Assembly: GCF_963662255.1 (NCBI RefSeq)
Contig: NC_085052.1
Location: 33,056,654 to 33,120,653, forward strand
Direction: 5' to 3'
Length of the DNA: 64,000 bases
Source of the DNA: Cinclus cinclus
Taxonomy: Eukaryota; Chordata; Aves; Passeriformes; Cinclidae
Each line of letters opens with the position of its first letter. The first letter of the stretch is position 1. The translations under genes and the position numbers were made by a program. Below the pieces are notes generated by a model that saw only the letters and a list, made by a program, of their open reading frames with translations, was not told the DNA's origin and did not search any database. Shown in pieces: positions 55,457-64,000 of this stretch.

Positions 55457-55630
55457 GGGATCATGGAATTGTTTGGGTTGGAAGGGACCTTAAAACACTT
55501 TTTTTAAATTCAACCTCCTGCCATGGGCAGGGACACCTTCCACTATCGCAGGTCGCTCCAAACCCCATCCAACCTGGCCTCGGACACTGCCAGGGATGGG
55601 GCATCTTCAATTCCACATCTGGAAAACATC
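55457..55630 (+). mobile_element. CR1 LINE 3' fragment
   Basis: GGATCATGGAATTGTTTGGG, then TTGGAAGGGACCTT, CCTGCCATGGGCAGGGACAC and CCCCATCCAACCTGGCC: CR1 3' end in plus orientation, facing the fragment at 55010-55165. Confidence 0.9.
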
Positions 55631-55649
55631 CCAGATGTTTCCAAACAGG

Positions 55650-56240
55650 ATGTTTGCCTGCAGCTCACGCGGCGGCAGCGCTCTAAGCTGGGAGACGATT
55701 TGGCTTTCCCCGTGGAGCATCTCCGAGCGAGGTCTCACTGCAGCGAGGGGCCGGGAGGTGGGATTTGGGGAGAGAGGCAGAGCTGGGGGAGCCCCCTGGC
55801 TCCCGGCGCGTCTCGTCTTTGTTCGGGCAGCGCTGGAGCCGGGCGGCCGCGGGGCGGAGAGGGATGGGGAGGCGGGATGGTGGGAGGGAGGAGAGGAAGG
55901 AGGGAGGGCTCCCCGAAAGGGCTTTTCTTTCTTTCTTTTTTTTTTTTTATTTTTTTTTTTTAAATCTCCAAGAAAAGAACGATCCGCAGGCAACGCGAGA
56001 ACTTTTTTTTTTTTTTCCCGCGCGCGTCTTTAATGCGAAAACTATGTCAAAATTTAAAAAAAAAAAAAAAATTCAAATAAATTTAATTAAAACGAGCCCG
56101 ACCCTCCCACCCCCTGGCCCAGATCCGGCCCCCGGCCCGCCCCACGCCGCCCGGGAGGCGGCAGAAGCGGCGGCGGCGGCGGCGGGAGCGCCGGCGGCCC
56201 CGGCGGCGGCGGGGGGAGGCGGTCGCCGGGCGCCGCCCGC

Positions 56241-56308
<68 letters not shown>

Positions 56309-56343
56309 CGGCCCCGCATCCCGCATCCCGCCGCCGGCCCCAG
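55650..56343 (+). promoter_or_regulatory. ADAMTS14: ADAMTS14 CpG-rich promoter and 5' UTR
   Basis: GC-rich sequence surrounds a sharp AT-rich insert (about 55925-56092, with poly(T) and poly(A) runs). It then continues as CpG-dense DNA and a 7-bp repeat up to the start codon. The frame stays open upstream of the ATG, but the encoded residues are repeat-derived, so they are not taken as coding. Confidence 0.5.
56245..56336. repeat. 7-bp CATCCCG tandem repeat in the ADAMTS14 leader
   Basis: About 11 copies of CATCCCG interrupted by CCGGCCC near 56307 and 56333, ending a few bases before the ADAMTS14 ATG at 56344. Confidence 0.92.
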
Positions 56344-59300
56344 ATGGATTATCTGCGGCTGGTGCTCTCCTGTCTCGTCCCCCTGCACGGCTGCCTGGCC
56401 GCCGGCAGCGCCCCAGGTACGGTCCCTGCCCCGCGGACCGGGGGTCCGGGGTGGAGGGGGTGAGGTGGGGGGGGGCTGACAGGAGGATGGGGAGAAGGGA
56501 GCGGGAATCCGCTGGTGAGGGGCTTAGGTTTCAATAGGAACCGAGGGAGATGGAGGCTGGGCGAGAAATAGTTGGCGTGCTTGGCGTACGAGGGGACGTC
56601 AGCCCGAGTTCCTTCTGCTACGTTGGACGCGCCCGCTTAAAACTACAAAGCGGAGCTGCGGCGGGACGGAAAAGCGGCTGTCGGGTTTGCGGGGCTCCCC
56701 CGGTCCGCTTGGCCCCCGCGGTCCCGGCGCCCGAGCGGGATGCTCCGTGCCCACCGCCCTTGCCCTCGGTGCTGTCTCCGCAGAGCTCCTCCTGTCCGGC
56801 AAGCTCAGCGAGTATGGAGTGATCGTCCCGTTCAGCACCGACTGCCGGGGCCGTTTCCTGTCGCACGTGGTGTCCGGAGAGGCGGCGGCGGGGCTCGGCC
56901 AGCCCGCCTGTCCCCCGGACCCGTCCCCGTCCCGGTCCCGGTCCCGGTCCCGGTCCCGGTCCCGCCGCCGCGTCCCCCGCAGCCCCCCGGATGAGTCCCC
57001 CCAGCGCCGCTTGCTCTACTTCAACGTCACGGTTTTTGGGAAGGAGCTGCACCTCCGGCTGAGGCCCAACCGCCGGCTGCTGCCACCGGGAGCCGTGGCA
57101 GAGTGGCAGGAGGATTTTGAGGTGCTTTTCCGGGAGCCCCTGCAGCAGCGGTGCCTTTTCACCGGTGACATCTCCGGGATGCCTGGAGCTGCCGTGGCCA
57201 TCAGTAACTGCGACGGGCTGGTAAGCTGGAGGCTGGTGGGGCGCTCTGTGTGTGCTGCCTGTGTTTTGGCGTGGTTTCCTGAAACCCAGGTTTTTTGGTG
57301 GGTGCTTTAGGTGCCTGTGCTACGTGTTGCCCTTCAGCCCTTGACAGCAGCAGGTCTCCTTTCCCCAGGTGGCCCGGGGTGTTAGCCGCCTACTCCGTCG
57401 GGGCGGTCTGTGCACCAATATTTATTTAAAAGGCTCGGAAAAATTGCCAGTTCTGTGCCTGAACTGCCTCCCGCCCCAGATGCTGCTACGTCCGTGAGCA
57501 GTGCCCAGCCTCTGGGACAGGGATCCACACTCCTGGTGATGCTGTTCCATCCTTGCCCCACCCGTGTTTTACCTCGGGACTGCACCGGCAACTTTTCCTC
57601 TGCATTTTCCCACCTCTTAAATGATGCTGTGTGAGCTCGAGTACCTCCTGAAGTCACTGTTAGCTGCAGTCTGGCTCCCACCAAGCATTTTTTTTTGCAG
57701 GAGGATGTCTTTCTTTGTTTTTTTTTGTCTTTTTTTTTCCCCCAATCACTCAAGGGCTCAGAGGCTCTTGGCTTTCTGAGCACAGTTCAGCATCAGTAAC
57801 TTGCTGCCACAATGCTTTAATTCCTTTAAATGGCTCTGTTACCTCCTTATCCCTGGCATCTGCTCTGCCTGTGGGTTCCCTACCTTTGATGCGCTTGGGG
57901 AAGCTCTTATTTTTTAATACCCTTGGCCCATTGCCCTTCAGATTTCCTTTGAGCCAATTTAAATCTTGTTTTAGGGGCCAGAGTTTGCTGTTTTCTCCTG
58001 GTACCACTTAAAGTTACTGCAGGGTTGGAAGAAATGTCTTATTTTGTGCCTTTTTTAAAAAAAAAAAAAAGAAAAATTAATGTATTTCTTTTTTAGTTGC
58101 TTTATTCTGGGAGTTCCTCAAGCCAATTTTGGCCACCAGCACAAACAATTTGGCATTCCTTTCTTTTTATACAGCGCCTGGTGCTACTGTACAAGCAGAA
58201 ATGATAGAGCAGCACAGCTAGAAATACATATTTCGCCTACATATAGAAATTAAATTTTTTTAGCACGTAATCCACACCTTTTGAAGCATCCTTTCGGGAA
58301 TGGGCTGAGGCTGTGGACTTGCAGACATTTCTCTGGGACACGGATTGTGCTGGGGCTGGCAAATGTGGGCAGGCTTGGAAGCTTTAAAGGCATTTCCTAT
58401 ATTTCCAGCAAATAGTGCTGAGTCTGGAACAGAGACCAGGCTTTGAAGCATGCAGGTTCCGTGGCAGATCTCATCCCAGCAAAAGGATGCTGGAGGCGAT
58501 TGGCAGCTGATCCGTGTCCTGCTGTGGCACAGCTTTGGGGAATTTTCTTCCCCAGAGCCCACTCCCTTGTTAGTGTCAATCACAAGCAGGCTTTAATTTA
58601 ACTTTTCCAGGCTTTCCTTGGCTTTAGCCCCAAGTTTTCCCATCTCAGCCCCTTGCACACGTTGTTGGTTATCCTTCTTTTTGCCCGTGCTCCTGCTGGG
58701 TTAGGATGTAGCTTGTACTGCAGGATGCTTTTCCATGTGGATTTATGGAGCCTTATCCTGCCACCCGTGGAACCCCAAGCACATCTTTTTAAGCCCATGT
58801 AAAGGAAGAAGTTGTTTTTCCCCCAGAATAAGGACTTTTTTTCCTCCCCCCCTATTTCCCATAATAAATTTATTGCTCCATGGCCAACAAACCAATATCC
58901 TGGTTTCAACCAGGAATTTCCCATGATGAAGGACACGAGGCTGAAGGGACAAGCAGGTGCTCGGCCCCCTTGCCCTTGTGGTACATCCAACGCTGCAGTT
59001 GGTTTCTCTTTTCCATGGATTTTCTGGCTGTAGGGCCCTCTGGCTTGAGTGAGTCCAACACCTTCCATCTGCTCAGGATCCCCCCGCTTTGGAGGAGTGG
59101 GGAGATCAAGAGGATTCCCAAAAAGCGGTGAAAAGAGCTTGATTTAGGAAACAGAGCAAGAAACAGAACCCAGACCTGGTTCTAGATGTGGGTGGGATGG
59201 GAGGATGATGTTTATGACCTGTGGGAGAAGCAGCAGAGCATCTGGGACGGCTGTACGTGGTCGGGAGCGTTGCTAATGGGCCGGAGGGAACTCTTCCATC

Positions 59301-62300
59301 AGCAAGGACCCTGGAATTCCTGTGGACTTTTGCTGGAAGTTGTCCACGAGCTTTGGAAAGGGACTGTGGCTTTTGCATCCCGGTATAGTGCGCGTGGGAG
59401 GCGCGGGGCCGCGCTTGGCCACCGGATCCTGGCCAGAGGAAGAGCTCCGGGGTGCTGCGGATGAGGGCTGTGTACACAAAGAGATTAGGCCGTGTATAAA
59501 CGGAGACCGAGATTATAAATAACAGGGTGGGGAGGAGTGGAGGGGAGGAAAGGAAAAAAAAAAAAAGACAAAACCAGAACCCAGCTCTTGAAAAAAGCGA
59601 GTCCACCCGAAGTCTTTGCTAGATCCATATTTAGCCATGTAAGCAAGGCGATGCTTTTCCCAGATGCCAAAGCCGTGGCACCTTCCACAGCTGTCATCAT
59701 TCGCTGCGGGCATCCACGCGTGAGAATCTCTGGCCTTTCATTTTTTTTTTTTTTGCAAGGGTGTCTCGGTACCAGGCTGGGAAGATGCTGTCGCCCATAA
59801 CGTAATTTCAAAGCTGATCTAAGCCACCGAATTCCTGACTGGCAAAGTAGCGTTCCGCAGAAATCTCCGCCGGCGGACACATCTCGCTGCAGTGGAGGCA
59901 TCCCAGATTTCCCCCCTCTGGCTTTAGCAGCGTGTGGTCAACCTTGCTTCCTTCCTGCTCTGCTGTTTGCAGGGATGGGTGAAGGATTATCATCCACAGA
60001 CACCATGTTTGTGTGCCTGGTTTTTCCCTGGGGTGATTTGCCGTAGCTCTGCAAACTGTAGAGCCAGCGTTTTCCATCCCCGTGGCCCTGGCTTGATTCA
60101 CATGGGTGGCAGCAGATAAGCAGAACACAAAAGCCCTCAGGAACAGTAATTAATTGGGAGTGGAGGGAGAAACAGCCCCCCAGAAGGATGCCCCACTGAA
60201 AAAAAGCGTGGCTTGGTCTTCCAGGCTTTTCCTTGCAGTTCCTGAGTTGTAGGGTTAATTTTGGGGAGGAAAAGGGTGTGAGATGTCCCTTTGGTCATGT
60301 AGGTCCCGCTGGCCTCAGCTGGTGTGGGTATTACATGGGTATGAGGGCTTTTCTCCCGGGTCATAATCCCAAGTTTTGGCAGTGAGATGCAAACCGGGCC
60401 CTGTTTGGGCCAAAAACCCAATTAATTCATTAGTGCTGAGAGTGTCTCCATGTCCTCAGTCCACCAGCAGCTACGTGTGAGGCCTGGCTTGGGTCACCTG
60501 GCAAAGCCTGGCCTGTAGCCACCCCAAAAACCTCGCAGCTTGGCAAAAAGAGGAGGGAAAATGAGTCAAAGGAGGCAAAGTGCTGTGTTTGATGGGCTGC
60601 AAATCCCGTGCTGCAGAGAGGCATGAAAATAGTGATGGAGCACCTCTGGACCACGCCTGATGCCCTCTGGGTGGAAGGGGAGCACTGTTATCCGTGGTGT
60701 CTGTGTTCACACTGCCTGGCTTTCTAGGACTTCTTGTCCAAATTATGTGTGAATCTTATAGGAAAAAATACATACTACGCACGCAGCTGGATTCCCCCCT
60801 CCTGTTAGCTTCCCTGGACGAGTGCAGCAGCTTTATTAATTTTTCCACATCTCAGCTGTGTTCAGTGTCAGAATCTCCTGAATTCCTGTGGGAGTTGAAG
60901 CTTTTTATCCAGCAGTGGAGGAAGAGTTCCTTACTCAGGGTCTTGGGGGGACCCTCTTAGTGAAACTGGAGCTCATCTCTCCCTTATCCTGGAGAGGCAC
61001 AGGAGAGCTGGAGAAGAGGTTTCACCCTCTGTTAGTGAGTTTGGTGTATGTTTTCCCCCTTTCCAGTGGAATTGTCTTTAAAGGGCCATTTTCTAGTTTG
61101 GGAATATCTCCACTGAGAGCTGCAGACAGCATCTCATGCTAGAAAAAACAGTGATAATAGTCCCACCAATTGATTTAATTTGGTTCGGTATTATTGAACC
61201 AAATCAATTTGCTATTAAATTAAAATCAAGGGCTGGAAGCACATAGCTAATTGATCACTGAGGATGGGATTGAGCTCTTGGAAAAAGCCCAAGAAAAATT
61301 GAGTGGGAGTTTTTGGGTGGCATCTGACCTTTTCTGCTGCCTCTCTGCTGTTACAACCCTCCCAAAATGCTGAAAACACGACCTGAGCTGCTCCTCTTTG
61401 TGAGCGAGCGAGCGGGTTGGTGCGTGCCTCTTGCAATGGTATTTTCTGGGTTGTTTCGGTTTTTTACATTTATTTTTGTGAATGCCAGAGTGACCGCTGC
61501 AGCTTCTGTTTCATTTTTTGGGCTGTTCTGTCCAGAGGGACACAAAAATCCCTGCGTTTTCCATCCCCTTTGCCGTCGGTCATCCCCGGAGCCGGCAGCG
61601 CGTTGCATCCCGCCTTTGGGAGAGAGTCTGGGCTGCTTTATTCCTTGAGCCTGATATAATTAGTCACGAGCTGTAGGGCAGCTCAAACCCAAGTGGGCTG
61701 TGGCTTGGGACCAGGCTCTTTCACATTTTTAATCCAGCCGTGTCCCGGCGCGGCAGCACGGCTTTCCTCCAGCCGCCTGACTCAGCAAGTCCAGGCTTTG
61801 GCCCTAAACCCATAAACCGGCTTTGGGGTGCCTGGTCCCGAATGAAACGCCCCGTGGCAGGGCTGGGAGGGGGTAGTGGTGTCCCAGAAGAGCTCCACCT
61901 GGGGCAGGGGCTGCTTCTGCTCCTTCTCTTACTGTATAATAAAGAGCGATGTTTTGGAACTGGAAATTAGGAGAATTTCTTCATGGAAGGTGTTGTCAGG
62001 CCCTGGCACAGGCTTCTATTCCCCATCCCTGGAGGGATTGAAAGGATGTATGAATGTGGCACTTGGGGGATGTGGTTTAGTGGTGGCCTTGGCAGTGCTG
62101 GGTCAATGGTTGGACCTGATGGTCTTGGAGAGCTTTTCCAACCGAAAGGATCCTGTGATTCTGTGCCCTGCCCCATCATCATGGCCTCACCCAACCATCA
62201 CTAAACCTGACTGGTGGTTTGACCCTCTTGCTTGTTCTCTGCCTCATCACCACCACCCTGCCTGGAGCCCCTGGTTAAACCTGGCTGTGTTCTTCATCTC

Positions 62301-63778
62301 CTTGGCTGAGGGTGGGGGCACAATCCCTGGCTGCCCCAGTTTGGCCTGGATGTCTCCTGTGGGAAGAGCCTGAGATAGGTGTGTCAGGCGGGGACTTGGA
62401 TTCCTCAGGAAGGAAGTAAAACAAAACCAAAGCAAAGCCAGAACCCCGCTTTGCAGCGCGGTTAAGCAGTTAATAAAACCCAAGTGGAGCAGGAAATTTG
62501 AGGAATCCAACAGAGCCAGGTTGGCCATTACCTGATGAATCCAAAGGGATGTGAACACGAAGGGGACCCAAAGAGCCAGGTGTGTTTAGAAGAGCCCCAG
62601 CCTCTGTTCAAAATACCTCTGTGTATATATTTTACTTTTATTTTATTTGATGGAGAACCATCCCAAGAGCCTTATGAGGACTCCAGTAGGTCCATGCTGC
62701 TGAAGGCTTTGCTCCAAGATCAGATCCATGTGCTCTGCTGGTGCTTTCCAGGCAGCTCTTCAACAGCGGGCAGTGCCGTAGGAAGGAACGCACACGTGCA
62801 CCATGGAGGGAGCTGGGAAATGTGCCGAGCTGGGGGGGGCTGCCCATGGGATGGAAGCCAAATCCCTTGGTGATCCTTTTCCTTGCCCAAGGTCTGAGCT
62901 GGCCGGCGCTGTGGGGTGTGAGCGCTCAGGCTGATGTAAGGGGGATTTGATGGAAGCTCGGTGTTAATTAGGAACAGGTTGGTAGCCAGGACAACATTTC
63001 CAGCAATGTTTGCCCTGTCATTCATCTTCCCTGTGTTTGGGAGGTGGAGCTGTAATGCTTTCCAGCTTCTGCTCCAATGGGATTCGCCTGTGTTAATTCC
63101 CGAGTACTTCATGGGGCAGAGAGAATGGTTTCTTTCCTTCTTGTTGCAGCTTGTAGGGTCAGTGAAATGGCAGATGTGCTAACAGCACCACGGGAATGGA
63201 ATGGGGAGGGTTCAGGGAGGCTCAGGGGTGTCTGGGGAGCCCCTTCAGCCTTGTATCCCTGAGTTCAGGGTCCAGCACAACTCATGGATGAGACAGAACA
63301 GAATTTTGTGGCCATATAAAGACACGACTTGAATTGCAGCCAGGTTTTTTTTGTTGTTGTTGGCTTTTCCTTCCTTTTTTACTTTTTTCCCCCCCATCTA
63401 CGGGAGAAATTAAGGGTTGTCGTAGATATAGATGAGCATGGTATTAGAATCATCCTGGTGTCATGGAGTAGGATCAAGATCATTTGGGATGCCTTTCCCC
63501 TTTGTGCTTGCTCTGCATCAATCTTTAACGAGTACATTGAGTATGTACGTCCCCCTACACTTATATAAAACCACACTGGTTTTTTTTCCCCCTCTTTTCC
63601 TTATTTCTTTGTGGAGTCCAGGCTGGCCTGATTCGGACAGACAGCAACGAGTTTTTCATCGAGCCCCTGGAGAGGGGCCAGCAGGACACGGAGGAGCACG
63701 GGAGGGCCCACGTGGTCTATCGGCGCTCGGCCATCCGGCAGCATGGACCCGAGCCACGCCACGACCTCCATCCCCAAG
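56344..63778 (+). CDS. ADAMTS14: ADAMTS14 procollagen N-proteinase family, first three coding exons (partial gene)
   Basis: Secreted metalloproteinase of the ADAMTS2/3/14 group, which removes procollagen N-propeptides. Exons 56344-56416, 56784-57220 and 63622-63778 join in phase (73 + 437 + 157 nt, 222 codons plus one base). The start [16 protein letters not shown] gives a signal peptide resembling human MAPLRALLSYLLPLH. The prodomain follows: [48 protein letters not shown] with an NVT glycosylation site, [13 protein letters not shown], and [15 protein letters not shown] running into [19 protein letters not shown]. An Arg-Ser repeat (residues about 74-87) is encoded by CCCGGT hexanucleotides and is absent from the human protein as I recall it. 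The furin site, catalytic domain and thrombospondin repeats lie beyond the right edge. Alignment favours ADAMTS14 over ADAMTS2, and gene order agrees. Confidence 0.94.
57221..63621 (+). other. ADAMTS14: ADAMTS14 intron 2
   Basis: A 6.4-kb intron with one CR1 fragment and otherwise no recognised feature. Short open frames on both strands show no family resemblance. Confidence 0.65.
61965..62165 (-). mobile_element. CR1 LINE 3' fragment, distinct subfamily
   Basis: CCCCATCCCTGGAGGGATTG, ATGTGGCACTTGGGGGATGT, GGTTTAGTGGTGGCCTTGG and GGTTGGACCTGATGGTCTTG, then TTTTCCAACC, form a reverse-oriented CR1 3' end. The GTGGCACTTGGGGATGTGGT block is not found in the other CR1 copies here, so it is a different subfamily. 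Confidence 0.88.
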
Positions 63779-64000
63779 GTAGGGCCTGCTGGAATCCAGT
63801 CTTTCCCAGAAATTAGCAATAACTATTTCAGGTGAGGGAGTGGATTTCTCCTTCCATGAGCCTGTGTACATCTCGCCCTGTGGCTTTAGGCTCAGTTTAA
63901 CTGCTAAAGTGAAGAAGAAGGAAAGGAAATGCTGGGCTGGAGGTGCTGCTTTGATCACCTCTGTGTTGTGAGAGTGGTGAGGCACTGGAAGTTGCTGCCC

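Noticed and set aside
55765..56343. In-frame N-terminal extension of ADAMTS14 from an upstream ATG
   Set aside because: It would consist of homopolymer- and repeat-encoded residues and bury the signal peptide. The ATG at 56344 matches the family start.

Overview
This window is vertebrate nuclear DNA, almost certainly from a bird and probably a songbird. The evidence is truncated 3' ends of CR1 LINEs in both orientations, compact genes with GT-AG introns, GC-rich promoters, abundant minisatellites, a solo LTR of passerine type, and a gene order matching the block that is 10q22.1 in human. All coding calls come from joining exons by splice signals, reading phase and resemblance to known vertebrate proteins; no database search was run.

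Layout from left to right: the first two coding exons of PPA1 (minus strand, gene continues off the left edge); a 20-bp minisatellite against the PPA1 promoter; NPFFR1 (minus, 4 coding exons, complete, 403 aa); LRRC20 (minus, 4 coding exons, complete, 179 aa); a tRNA-Glu(TTC) gene (minus) in the gap in front of EIF4EBP2 (plus, 3 exons, complete, 115 aa, long 3' UTR); a CpG-rich probable PALD1 promoter near 22 kb; PALD1 (plus, 19 coding exons from 28.9 to 44.7 kb, complete, 868 aa); an 11.5-kb stretch with no gene seen; and ADAMTS14 (plus, first three coding exons, gene continues off the right edge). PPA1, NPFFR1 and LRRC20 point left; EIF4EBP2, PALD1 and ADAMTS14 point right, so LRRC20 and EIF4EBP2 are head to head with the tRNA gene between them.

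The genes do not form one pathway. They are a conserved neighbourhood: pyrophosphate hydrolysis (PPA1), a neuropeptide FF receptor (NPFFR1), a small leucine-rich repeat protein (LRRC20), translational control by eIF4E binding (EIF4EBP2), a phosphatase-like paladin (PALD1) and a procollagen N-proteinase family member (ADAMTS14). Two genes found in the human block are not visible: NODAL (expected between EIF4EBP2 and PALD1) and PRF1 (expected between PALD1 and ADAMTS14).

The most unusual DNA is repetitive. The last PALD1 intron carries about 2.5 kb of a 30-bp tandem repeat that is itself a dimer of a 15-bp unit, with internal higher-order duplications and an inverted unit at its end. The PPA1 promoter is abutted by about 39 copies of a 20-bp unit that places a GGAATG motif every 20 bp. 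No prokaryotic-type system, CRISPR array or intact mobile element was found.
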